This document shows, piece after piece, positions 1 through 11,059 of a stretch of DNA of 64,000 nucleotides. The DNA is taken from NCBI GenBank assembly GCA_015847255.1, contig JADLZK010004567.1:124001-188000 (forward strand), read 5' to 3'. The position numbers and the translations under genes are program-made. Source of the DNA: Hyparrhenia diplandra (lineage: Eukaryota > Streptophyta > Magnoliopsida > Poales > Poaceae). Position 1 is the first letter of the stretch; the number at the start of each line of letters is the position of its first letter. Under the pieces are notes generated by a model. It made no database searches. It was not told where the DNA came from and saw only the letters and a program-made list of their open reading frames with translations.

Positions 1-224
1 CGTTGTGGTCCTGCATAAAAAATCAAGAGTCAACTCATGATAGTTCCATTAAAATTGCCATTCTTTCTTGGTGATGTGGTTGTACTATGATGTCATGAAG
101 AACCCGTCCATCTCCACCCAAAGGCCCAATCCTTGAGACCCTAGCCTGGAAGTGAACTAGTGAAGTACGGATTCAAATGAAAACACACATAAAATAGGAC
201 TAGCATGAAGTAAATATGTAGTAC

Positions 225-464
225 ATCTTGGCTCGCGTAGACACCAATCGCATTGAGATATCGGTTGGAACGGCCAAAGAAACCAACAATCCCGCCATTG
301 CTTTGCATTTGAATGTGGAATGGTGTTCCTCGCCCTTCTCCAAATGGTCCATAACTACGAGTATTGGTGACAAACACAAGTGACGTTATAACATTTATTA
401 GACTTTCGAATGGACCGATTGTTCCAGATACGCCTGTAAGAAACTCCAAAGGACCTAGTTGAAT
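225..464 (-). CDS. Jacalin unit B, exon B2 (open)
   Basis: An 80-codon open exon from a CTGCAG acceptor to a GAT|GTACT donor. It encodes the C-terminal half of a jacalin domain: GPLEFLTGVSGTIGPFESLI, SYGPFGEGRGTPFHI, GIVGFFGRSNRYLNAIGVYA. The GFFGRS and AIGVY strands are family hallmarks, and the loop that normally binds sugar follows GFFGR. It is free of the indels found in A2. B3 (145-86, RIGPLGGDGRVLHDII, the start of another jacalin repeat) and the first bases of B4 (10-1) follow and run off the window. Confidence 0.7.
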
Positions 465-1599
465 CTGCAGGACAAAGAGAAGCAATATTTCACATTGAAG
501 TATCATGTAGACAATCATGAGTAGTCGAGCCCTACTATAGATTCGAGCTTCACTATTAGCACCTTGATTGCGGTTTCTAGTGAACCGGCAATGATAACTC
601 TTCCCTACATGTTCTTACCTTCGTATTGAGAAAATAATTAGGGGTCCCCCAAAAATCGCAAAGTGAAAGACCACATCACTATAATTTACTACCAGTTCTA
701 GCCACGAGAGGGCGTTGATGTGGACTTTCACTGCCAGTTTTTGGCTTAAGCCGGTAGTGATAGACCAAAGTACAAAAGGCATATCGTCCTCTCCTCCCTC
801 ATCTCTCCCATCTGGTGCACACTTATCTAGCATAGGCACGTTTTCCCCTACTCGCTCCATTGTTGGGGTGTCTCTTCACCAAAATGCTCAATGTAGGCCT
901 TGGATTTTCATGCATGGGCATGATATTCTTTCTTTAAGGTTAGTGACAAACATCCACTCCTTTGAATTTGTTGCTTTACAATTGTTTTGATGGCTATATT
1001 GCTTGATTCTCGTTCAAGTTGTTTCTCCAATTTAGAGAGTACTTTTCAATTGGATTTTGTGGAAGACATCCAAATTGTGGTGAATCCCTCTTCCAAAAGG
1101 TTGGTGTCTATGGACCCATTTTAATTCCTAGCGAATTTAATGGTGGTTTTGATGATTGCTGGTATGTGATACTTTAATTAGTTCTTGTATGGAACAAAGT
1201 ACATTTTTTCAATTTTGATGAGCAAATTCATGTGAGACCTACCAACACATTGTTTGGAGCTAAATTGTTGTTCATGAGAAGGTCACAAATTTTTTTTTTT
1301 TGTAATTAGTGTCTTAATTTTATGTGTTATGAAGTAGAATAATTGTTCTTGATTAGTGTACAATAATTGTTTTTGTTGGGCTACGATTTTCAATTATATG
1401 GGGCTACCAATTTCAATTTTCCAATAACTAGTGTAGAATATTTTTTCAAAAAGGGTTGACCAAATTAAAGTAGTGTTGAGCAAATTGTACTTTTGAGCTA
1501 CAATTGTTGTTCATGAACCTCCAGTATTTATTAATTTGATTGTAATTACTCTCCCTATTTTTATGTGGCATGAAGTCTAAGTATTTCCGTTGCAGCTGC

Positions 1600-1799
1600 C
1601 AAAGCCAATGCTGGGGATGGACAGCTTCTATTTTGCCAATGCAAAGGTTGCAAAAATCAAAGGAAACGGGTCGCCTGGAGTCTATACGAATGCACTTGAT
1701 TACCAGTGGGTTCATGAGAGGTTCATGAGAGACTACATGATGTGGATGACGTGGGGAGGTTGGTGAGAATGTTACGCAAGAAAACAATGATGATGTGGC
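1600..1799 (+). pseudogene. Transposase-associated domain remnant of CACTA 1
   Basis: Plus-strand translations give FCQCKGCKNQRKR followed, in a shifted frame, by RFMRDYMMWMTWG. The Cys pattern C-x-C-x2-C and the GFM-x-DY-x2-W-like end are the signature of the transposase-associated domain found at the start of CACTA tnp2 proteins. Stops and frame changes make it non-functional. It stands in the correct place, between the left terminus and the tnp2 remnants. It is a short and degenerate match, hence moderate confidence. Confidence 0.5.
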
Positions 1800-3998
1800 T
1801 GTTGGCGATAGTTAACGTTCTTCTAGAACCGTCAACTTAACTTAGAAAGATGCAAAGAAATTGTCACCAACATAGACTTAGAGGTTTAAACCGATAATTT
1901 CCACGAGTTTTCTTGTGTTTCTATAGGGATTAAACAGGGAAAAGTGCAAGGAATATCCAAGATGTTGGTATAAAAAGCATATTCCAAATAGATACCAAAG
2001 TGCAAAAAGGATCTAGGGGACACGAGAGACCACGCCGCATAGGGTGGGGCCCACCTATCACCGTGACAGGCCGGCCGCCCCACCTGCAGGCCGGCCGGCC
2101 TATGGCCCACACGTCAGCCTCTTTCTTCACTACGTCCCGTTCTCCACCGCCTTAAGGATTGCATATCCACCATTGTTCAAGGTCGGTTTGATCCGAGGGC
2201 TCCGGTGCTTCGCTTCCCCTATATAAGTCAGCCCCTACCCTCTAGGCTGAGGGCGCTTGCAATTAGAATTCAATCACCATCAAACCAGATCAAAGATCCT
2301 CCACTACAGAATTAGAATAGCTACTCATAGTTCTAGTATAGGCTAGCTAGCAAGGTTCAAGTAGAGTTCGGGCCTCGCCAGCTTAGGATTCTAGATCTGT
2401 AGTCATGTAGAGGCTGGTATTATCTTGTATCTTTCTCTATATATTTATGACTTTGTTCTACTTCAATATTATGTTACTGTTTATTAAGCTCCTAGTTTGC
2501 TCTAGTAGTATGTTTGATATAGTCATGATTGATGATGAGTTTATGCATATATGTGCAAAGCGCTTAGTTCAATACTCGAGTGAGCTAGGTGGTAGATGTT
2601 ATGTGAGCATGGTGCTTATATATTGTTTGCCTGCAACTGCATCTTACATGCTAGGTCAAGTGGTAGATCGCGAATGTGATACTCCCGTTGAGTCCTTTAT
2701 AGTCTACTCCCAATTTGTAGGACAAGTTGAACCTAATTATGAGGATAGTCTTGCTCTGTTCTTGATTTTCCTTATTAATCTTCATTATGCATAGATAAAG
2801 AGTCGTTATGCTATACACCACAAAAAAAATAGCACGCTATAGCGGGCCGGGCGCGACGCAATTGCTCATTTTTGCGCTATGCATGCTATTGCCGTTATTA
2901 TTGCGCGCTAAAAGCGCCGCTAAATGCATTTAGCGCCATAGCGCCACTAACCACCGCTCTCGCCAAAATTGCCAACTTGAACAGCCCAGCCCGTTATTAC
3001 CACAAAAAAATAGCCCGGCCCGGCCCAATTTGGCTCGACCCCTGAAACCCTAGCATCCAACTTCACGGGTCACGTTGCACTTGTATCGTATCCGAGCGCC
3101 CAGTTCATGGGTCACGGTGGCGGCAAAGAATGGAGTCTTCGCTGCAGGCGATGGCGGCGGCGAGCGCGGTGGCTAGGCGACATCAACCGGCGAGCGGGTG
3201 GGCTGCGCGACGGCGGCGACGAGCAGCGCAGCGGCAAGCAACGGCGCCCGGCCCGGCAAAGGTGGGACGCGAGCAGCGGCTGGGTGGACGCGGGCAGCGG
3301 CTCGACAATGGCTTCTCCAAGTGACATCAATCCAAGTCTAGTTGGCATTGCGCCAACAAAGATGCAAGTTCTTCTCCCCGTGGCCCTGTTCTCTAGTTCT
3401 CCACAAGAGTGACTAGTGACCGAGATTTGATTATGTGATTTCAGTTCTTGTCCCCTCGTGTATTCCTCGTGATTGTAAACAAATAGCACACTATAGCAGC
3501 TCGCTGCCACTATAGCACGGCCATAGCGCCGCTATAGCGGCCGCTATAGCGCCAATAGCGGCCGGGAAAGCCAAATGCTAAATTTCATAGCTGACGATTT
3601 AAAACGTGGGCTATAGATGATCTTATATATGCTAGAGTGTATGAAAGACTTAGTAAATTAGGAACTACATAAGAATTCAATCTCTTAACTAATATCCTAT
3701 TAGCCTTGCTTGTGAGTAGTCTATTTCTATCTCTATGTGTTATCATTGCTTATCACTGTCATCATTATCATTTATCATATATTGCTATTGACTTACCCCC
3801 TACTAGAGTAGGTGCTATATGATTGCTTTTATCATAAGTATACCTATTTGTAAACTATCTGTAGCCACCCCATCTTTCCTCCCTCGTGATAAAATATAAA
3901 TAATGATACCTGGCTTACTCCTAGTGAAATGCTATAGTGGCATTTTATCTGGTGCTTGCGATAAACTTATTCATATGTATATTCTCTTCAAGTTTCAA
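1800..3998 (+). mobile_element. LTR retrotransposon remnant (solo-LTR-like) inserted in CACTA 1
   Basis: The segment begins TGTTGGCGATAG and contains a TATA-like stretch (CCCTATATAAG near 2218), U5-like sequence and the phrase GATACCTGGCTTACTCC, which resembles LTRs of grass Gypsy-type elements. No gag-pol coding is present. GTGGC occurs immediately before the proposed start (1795-1799) and at the proposed end (3999-4003), a candidate 5-bp target duplication, although the LTR then ends in CAA and not CA. A further repeat-rich insertion occupies about 2815-3590. Family assignment is by resemblance only. Confidence 0.5.
2815..3590. mobile_element. Insertion with TATAGCG subterminal repeats, GC-rich core
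   Basis: Both flanks are packed with short motifs such as CTATAGCG, ATAGCGCC and GCCGCTA, a pattern typical of subterminal repeats of DNA transposons. Left and right flanks belong to the surrounding LTR element. The core (about 3090-3320) is GC-rich and has overlapping short open frames on both strands, but none is recognisable. The ends are not clear: ACCACAAAAAAAATAGC on the left has only a loose inverted match on the right. It could be a hAT- or Mutator-type non-autonomous element. Confidence 0.35.
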
Positions 3999-4159
3999 GT
4001 GGCATATTCACGAATACCATCCATGCATTCCTATTGTTAAGGTAATGCTATGGAATGTTACCTGGAGCATTCCTGGCACCATACCAGGGATGAGATTAAC
4101 TCCATCTTTGGTAGTGACGTTAGGAATACCAACAATGGCCATGCCTAACATAGCCCTCC

Positions 4160-5112
4160 ACGAGGTTGTTACTAACGAGGAAACGGGTGTCAATAGCAAC
4201 CTGTGTGCCTACCAATGATGATGTATTTAGGAATACGTTAGCTGATGACACCGAGGATGAAGATGGCATTGATCGGCTGAAACATGATGTAGAGGGCAGA
4301 TTCCTTAGTGCTAGATATTTGAGAAAGCTAGAGATAATGAGAAAAGATGACAAAACACCATTGTATGGGGGTTGCCCAAGTGAGCAAACTGGATGCTGAC
4401 ATCATGCTATTAGAGTTAAGATATACACACGGTTGAGCGAGAAATGCTACGATGACTTGTTAGGTGTATTGAGGAAACTGCACCCAAAGCCTGAATGAGT
4501 TGCAAGAAAAGACATACCTAGCCAAGCAAATGATCTACCGAAGCCTTGAGGTTAAAAAAATCCAGGGATGTTCCAATTATTGCATATTATACCATGGAGA
4601 CAAATACCATGACTTGGATGTGCTCCCTAGGTGTAAAGCTCCATGGAACAAGCAAGGGCCACCAAATGAGGTTAGCAATACTAGAGAGGAGGGCCAGTAA
4701 AGGTCATTTGGTAATTCCTTGGAGCTCTTCAAGCGCATAGTTTATTTGCAAATGCAAAGTCAGCCAAGCTATTTTGCTGGCATGGCAAAGAGCGTAATAA
4801 GGATAGAATGCTGAGGCACCACGCTGATGGGTCAAACCAGAGGACTGTCAATACTTGGTTCTATAAGAACATTGGTAAAGAGGTTGGGCACCTTTGGTTT
4901 GGTTTGAGCACATATGGGATGAATCCTTTCAACTAAGTTATAAGCAATCATAGCACCTAGCCGGTGACGCTCTATATATACAACCTTCCACCTTGGCTCT
5001 GTATGAAGCAATCGTATATCCAAATGCCACTGCTGATTCGAGGGTCAAAACAACCTAGGAATGACATCGATGTGTTTCTAAAACCATTGATCGATCAAAT
5101 AGTATAGATGAA
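4160..5112 (+). pseudogene. CACTA 1 tnp2 transposase, N-terminal remnant
   Basis: In several plus-strand frames this stretch reads as tnp2: a segment ending KDDKTPLYGGCPSEQTGC, then EVKKIQGCSNYCILYHGD (matching the family's EKIHACPNDCILYRGE), then ADGSNQRTVNTW and FGLSTYGMNPF (family: FGLSTDGMNPF), then YNLPPWLCMKQSYIQMPLL and FLKPLIDQI. Multiple stops and frameshifts make it dead. The frame is cut at 5112 by insertion of CACTA 2 and resumes at 14261. Confidence 0.75.
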
Positions 5113-5690
5113 CACTACAAGATTTTCGGTCTAATTCAACGCCCTCGAATTGCAACACCGAAACTTTGGTTGCTAGAGGGGGTTGTATTGCAACGATGTT
5201 CAACAAATGGTAGAAATAGGTATCGTAATACAACGATTGCTAAGGGGTTGCACCTCTTTGTTGCAATTGGTTGCCGATATTGCAATGGTGAAAAAGTGTT
5301 GCAAAGAGACAAAATTTTGGTTGCAATTGTGTGGTAATAATGCAACTACTTTTACGTTGGTTGCATTTGGTTGTGACTATTGCTACGGGTTTTAGCGGCG
5401 AGAGCTACATGCTTAATGCAACGGGAGCTTTGATGACCGAAGCAAAAGCTGTTCTCAATGGCAACGATTTTGTGGAGTTGCAACTACGACAACGTATTGC
5501 AACAAGGACCTGGGGGCGAAGCAAAAGTGGTTCTCAATTGCAATGCTTTATTGGAGTTGCAATCGTTATATGCCTCTTGCAACGCGAACTCTATGGAGAC
5601 GAAGCAAAAGTGGTGCTCAATTGCAACGTTATTTAGGAGTTGCAATTGTTACATGCTTATTGCAAACGAAACCTAAGAGTCGAGGCTGAT
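5113..5690. repeat. CACTA 2 left terminal and subterminal repeat zone
   Basis: Beyond the terminal repeat, short motifs TTGCAA, GTTGCA and GCAACG recur in both orientations until about 5690, as in transposase-binding subterminal regions of CACTA elements. Open frames here (for example 5331-5636) are by-products of the repeats and show no protein family signature. A partial internal repetition is visible: phrases like GAAGCAAAAGTGGT with CTCAATTGCAA recur near 5440, 5520 and 5600. Confidence 0.6.
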
Positions 5691-6267
5691 TTGGGTTGGG
5701 CCTTGTAGCGTGTGTATGTATCATGGGCGCCGATCTACGCCTTGACCCATAATTATTATGGTAAACGGCCCACCAAATTGACAAGGTCCACAACAGGTTC
5801 CTCTACGCTGGGCCCGCGGCCAACAGATTCCGCTACGCCTTGGCCCGCTACCCCCGCTCCCTTGGCCGTTAATTATTTCGGCAAAAAAATTGCTCCAAGG
5901 GAGCTTTGAACTCACAACCAGGTGCTCAACTAGTAACAACGCTACCACTGCACTACTCAAACTTTCTTATTAAAGGTATGAAAGTTTTTTATTTGATCAC
6001 TTCTAAACATGATAATTGAATTGTGGGTATCTTAATTGAATAGATCAGAGGTCATGGGCCATAGACCCACTTTCTTGTATATCTTTAGATTAATAAAATC
6101 ATAATTAATTTGATTAGGAAAAATATCTCTATCGGCGGAGTGGTTTGCATCCTTCCTGGCATCATACAACATATACGTTTGCACACCACATATACGTTTG
6201 ACTCTATGCATATTGAAGCTTACATATATTTAAGGGTGGATTTTTTTAGTCCTTGTGACAAAAAATA

Positions 6268-6334
6268 CCTTGCTTTATGACTTTTTTATTTACTTTGCCA
6301 ATATTGAATGCATGTGTAGGCACGCTCCTATATA
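6268..6334. repeat. Direct repeat copy 1 flanking the gene-like segment in CACTA 2
   Basis: About 67 bases here match 8166-8231 with few differences (shared core CATGTGTAGGCACGCTCC). The two copies are in the same orientation and bracket the gene-like segment, about 1.9 kb apart. This suggests that the intervening DNA was gained at a duplicated or repaired break. Confidence 0.7.
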
Positions 6335-6755
6335 TACTAGTATAGTGCCCTCATTTAAGAAATCGAAATCCAGTGACAAACTGTTTTTGATTTTTCTAGC
6401 TTTCTTTCCAGCCAAGGCTATCTCATTTCCATTAGCAGCCCAACAAAAATACAGGGTTTGAAGGGGTTTAAACCTGACAGAAGCTAAGAAGCTGATAACA
6501 GGAGACCTGACCTTCAGAGAATGCAAACCTGACAAAAGCTAAGCTCTGATTCAGAGCAGCAAGGACAAACAAACTGAACCTAAAGGTTGCCATCAGGCGT
6601 ACGAGAGTTTTAGCAGGGAGATATAAAAGCATTACACAAGACGAGGTGTGGAGCTAGGCCACCAGCGCGAAATAAAAACTCCACTGAACGACACCAATGC
6701 TTCTATTTCCACATCAGATTGATAACTCTGTCAGGCAATCATCTTCATAAACCAT

Positions 6756-7915
6756 CAGGCAGAAGCAACGCCTTGTCCATCCTGATCATGTCTCTTCAAG
6801 ATCTTCTGTGCTGTCTGAAGCATGGTGTTAAGCCTTTCGAAGAGTTGACATACCCTGTCTGGTTCAGGAAACAGACCTGCCCAACAATTAATAAGTGCAC
6901 AGCTATGGTAAATGATATATAGAGGATTTTATGACATGTTTCTAAATCAAGTTCTGCTTCGTGCTTTCCATATAGCCTAGCAAACTGGAGCTATTCCACA
7001 CATATGATATTTATTTCTAAAAACACAGCCATTTATCACACCAACGCCACCAAAGCTCTTAGCAATAACAACCCAGATTGTTTTTTTTGCTTTTTCTTGC
7101 TTTCTTGCATGTTCAGAGCATCTATCAACATCACCCTAGGCCCTAACCATGTGAATATATACTACAAGAAGAATCACTAAATGGATCCGATTAATATCTG
7201 TCAACCAATCAGGACAAGGTATTGTTAAATATTCGTATTCCAAATAATAGAAACACAGACTAGGCATCTCAGGTATGACACAGTATCATTTTGCAAAGTA
7301 ATGACAGAAATAGATTATAAGATTATTATAATGCAAACGTGGAGGCCTTGCACTACCACTCATTATTTGGTAAAATAAAATTGGGATGTTGCCATCGAAA
7401 CAAATGTATTCTGATATCCTATAGAATGTACAGTAATAACTAATCGGGTGCTGAAGCACAAGCACAAATCGGAACTTATCAGTTTCAGAATGCGCCAATA
7501 ATCCAATTATTTGGTGGCACTTCATACTTTTCTTTTTAGTAGACGCCCACATCGTTCGCACAAGGTTCCAATTTGTCACAAAACAAATAATGCCTCCATG
7601 CTGACCTTCTGTGCACGCATCCAAGCAAGCCTAGTAAAGGGCCAATGCTGAGAGGGGATGCGAGGGAATGAAGCAGTAGACGGGGATGCGAGGGAGGAGA
7701 ATGAGTACCTTGAGCTCGTCAATGGTGGCAGCGGGGACGGCAACGACAGCGGCAGCGCGGGCGGCGGCGGCGGCCAGACGGTGGGGACGGACGACGGCGA
7801 CGACGGAGGCCGGATGGCGAGGACTGTGGCCGGACGGAGAGGACGGCCGACGCGGCGCTGGGTCCACGACGGCGAGAGGCACGGCGAGAGGCACGGCGAG
7901 CTGCGGCGGCGGCAC
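6756..7915 (-). pseudogene. Gene-like segment carried by CACTA 2 (two putative exons)
   Basis: On the minus strand an ATG at 7915 opens a GC-rich 69-codon exon rich in Ala, Pro and Arg (beginning MPPPQLAVPLAVPLAVVDPA). It could be an organelle-targeting leader and ends AATIDELK at a CAAG|GTACTC donor (7709). At 6876 a CAG acceptor precedes a short exon that in one frame ends RVCQLFERLNTMLQTAQKIL...QGVASA and a stop near 6757. The phases do not join directly, so a middle exon is missing or unseen. It looks like a host gene fragment captured by the transposon. I do not recognise the gene. Confidence 0.4.
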
Positions 7916-8165
7916 CTCAGGGAGCGGCGCGCGACGCCCTGCAGCGGCGGCCCCTGGAAGCTACGCGGCCCTGCGTGGCGGACTAGAGCGAACGGCGGCT
8001 GCGATTTGGGATGGTACGGGGATAAGGTCACGGGTGGGTTGTAATGCGCCAGAAAAAAGGCGGGCCCAAAAAAAAATTTTTCGCGCTTACATTGTTTTGG
8101 GGAAATGGCCCGATTTTTTTTCCCGCTTACAAGGTTTTGGGCAAATGTTGAGCGCGGGCAAATTG

Positions 8166-8231
8166 CCATGCTTTGTGACTTTTTATTTACTTTGCCAATA
8201 TGGAATACATGTGTAGGCACGCTCCTATATA
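8166..8231. repeat. Direct repeat copy 2 flanking the gene-like segment in CACTA 2
   Basis: Second copy of the repeat at 6268-6334, in the same orientation. It lies directly upstream (on the minus strand) of the GC-rich first exon and its AT-rich, T-run-containing promoter-like sequence at 8040-8160. Confidence 0.7.
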
Positions 8232-8376
8232 CATGTAGGTATCCATCTATCTTTTTCATACATACTTATTTTCTTGCATTGTATTTTTTAATATAACTTA
8301 TTAAGCATATTTTGGGTACGTTATAATTGATATCTCTTTAGGAATATTACTCCTTATAAGCCATATATGCATTTGT

Positions 8377-10021
8377 GATGGATGTGCATTAACACTTTAT
8401 TGAAATCACTTGAATTTTTTATGTTATTTTTATACACCAAAATCATGTGTCTATGCAAGTTTTATTTTTTCTAGCCACTCTATGATATTTTAACATTTAT
8501 TCCTTAGTAATTTAATAAATAATTATAGTAATAACTAAACTTCGTCGGAAAATTTTATAGATTCACACAACAACATATTTTGGCTCCATAACCATACATA
8601 AAAATTTCAAATGATTTTGACATAGTGGTACTATACATCCATCACAACAAGAAACATCTCTCACTAAGGTATATAGGACTATGTGAGCCATGCCTTCGTG
8701 ATGGATGTGCAACAAAATTTTGACAAAATCATTTGAATTTTTTATGTTATGCTTATACACCAAAATCATATGTATATGCAAGTTTTTAGAATTTTATAGC
8801 CACTTTATGGTATTTTAACATTTATTCCATAGTAATTCAATAAATAATTACAATAATAACTAAAATTGGTCATAAAAATCCCACAGATTCACACAACAAT
8901 ATATTTTGGCTCTAAAATCATTCCATAAAAGTTTTAAATGATTTCGACAATGTGGTACTATACACTCATCACAACCGGGAACATCTCTCACTAAGTCACA
9001 TAGGACTATGTGAGCCATGTATGCCTTTTGCAATGGATGTGCAACACCACTTTGTCTAAATCACTTGAATTTTTTATGTTATACTTATACACCAAAATCA
9101 TGTGGCTATGCAAGTTTTTTTTAGATTTTTATAGCCATTTTATGGTATTTTAACATTTATTTCTTAGTAATTCAATGAATAATTGCAAAAGAATTGCTAA
9201 ACTTGGTGAAAAAATTCCACAGATTCACACAACAACATATTTTGGCTCCACAACCTTCCCATAAAAGTTTCAAATGATTTCTACAAAGTGGTAATACATC
9301 CCTCACAACGAGGAACATCTCTCACTTAGTGATATAGGACTATGTGAGCCATGTATGCCTTTACAATGGATGTGCTACAACACTTTGTCTAAATCACCTG
9401 AATTTTTTATGTTATACTTATACACCAAAATCATGTGGCTATGCAAGTTTTTAGATTTTTATAGCCACTTTATGGTATTTTAACATTTATTTCTTAGTAA
9501 TTCAATGAATAATTGCATTAATTGCCAAACTTGGTCGAGAAAAATTCCACGGATTCACACAACAACATATTTTGGCTCCACAACCATCCCATAAAAGTTT
9601 CAAATAATTTCGACAAAGTGGTATTATACATCCCTCACAACGAGGAACATCTCTCACTTAGTGGATATAGGACTATGTAGCCATGTATGCCTTTACAATG
9701 GATGTACTACAACACTTTGTCTAAATCACTGAATTTTTTTTATGTTATGCTTATACACCAAAATCATGTGGCTATGCAAGTTTTTAGATTTTTCTAGCCA
9801 CTTTATGGTATTTTAACATTTATTTCCTAGTAATTCAATAAATAATTACAATAATAGCTAAACTTGGTCGAGAAAATTCCATAGATTCACAAAACAACAT
9901 ATTTAGCTCCACAACCAAAGTTTCAAAATGATTTTGACAAAGTGGTACTATACATTCGTCACAACTAGGAACATCTCTCACTAAGACATATAGGACTATA
10001 TGAGCCATGTATGTCTTTTAC
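8377..10021. repeat. Five-copy ~330-bp tandem repeat inside CACTA 2
   Basis: Five head-to-tail units begin at 8377, 8700, 9032, 9365 and 9697 (steps of 323, 332, 333 and 332 bases), each opening with a variant of AATGGATGTGC. Shared landmarks in each unit are ACACCAAAATCATGTG, AACATTTATT, CAACATATTTTGGCTC and GGAACATCTCTCAC. The units are AT-rich and non-coding. The outer units are more diverged than the inner ones, as expected if the array grew by unequal exchange. Confidence 0.9.
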
Positions 10022-10249
10022 GATTGGATTTAAATTTAAACAAAGTCACTTTTTTTCAAATTTAAATTTTGACCGGTTCAAACAAAGTCACAATGAAACA
10101 TGATCAAAATAAAATTTGTAGATCTAAAAATTATAGAAGTTTGTAGTTGACAACTTTTCCATTTGAAATGATTTTTGTCATTATAATAACGAATATTAGG
10201 AAAACATGCACTAAAATTATTATAATCTAATTTTATTTTGGACTAGAAT

Positions 10250-11000
10250 TCAATTTTGGGCCGTGATGCCCGTTGGCCCAAATCATTGGCCGGATGATCT
10301 CAGTCGTCCAAACTGATCCAATGGTTCATATTGTGCCCACGACATATCAATTCAGCGTCAGTCCATTCTCACAACCCTAACTCCTCTCCTCAGCACCACC
10401 CGCACCCGCCGCTCTCTCTTCTTTCGACGGTTCCTTGCCTTCTCCCGGTCTTGCGCAGCCGCGGTCCCCTGACTGCTCCCGTCATGGCGTGGTGTGGCTC
10501 CCCGCATACTCGCGCGGTGGCCCGGCGTGGCCCCGCTTGCTCGCGCTACGAAGCCGGCGCGTGCTGAGGCGCTGTGTGGAGGCAGCCACAGTCCATGGCC
10601 GGAAGGGGCGGTCGCCCTTCTTCCCGGCCGGATCGACGACGGGATGGCCGCCCTTGTTCTCGACGACCGGATCGACAACGGGATGGCCGCCCGTCTTCTC
10701 CGACCGCATCTGAGGACGGTGGCGACAACTCCCCACCCAAGCCGGCATCGTGACTGAACCCTCGGCGCGGATGAGGCATGCATCGCTGGGTGGACAAGGA
10801 CGGTGGCCTAGGTCGTCACCGATACCCGTTAAGCAATTTCACAGGCCTCGATCGTATGATATAGATATGGTCGTACACCCACAGCAGCGAGCGCCCCATT
10901 GTTCTGAATTTTGGCCGCTGGTTTGGTTGCAGGTGGAGCTGGTCGACCACCCGCACCCTGCTGGCGTTCGTAAAGGTTTGTTCTTGTTCCGTTGCTTATT
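10250..11000 (+). other. GC-rich, gene-like block in CACTA 2 without recognisable product
   Basis: After AT-rich sequence the base composition changes to GC-rich. A stretch resembling a gene 5' region (ACAACCCTAACTCCTCTCC) leads into overlapping open frames on both strands (for example 10435-10713 plus, 10358-10783 minus). A possible donor follows CGTTCGTAAAG near 10970. An imperfect internal repeat GGATCGACGACGGGATGG / GGATCGACAACGGGATGG lies near 10630 and 10668. I see no family signature. It may be a captured first exon. Confidence 0.35.
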
Positions 11001-11059
11001 GCGTTTGATAGTTGGGCCCGACGAGATTCTTATGTTGACTATATATAAATGAAACACCC

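Noticed and set aside
5113..5690. Possible CRISPR-like array of short repeats
   Set aside because: The repeats are short, irregular, in both orientations and without spacers. They are CACTA subterminal motifs in plant nuclear DNA.
7576..8259. 227-codon minus-strand frame in CACTA 2
   Set aside because: It runs through the promoter-like T runs and out of frame with the exon that ends at a good donor (7709). The frame from ATG 7915 is more gene-like.
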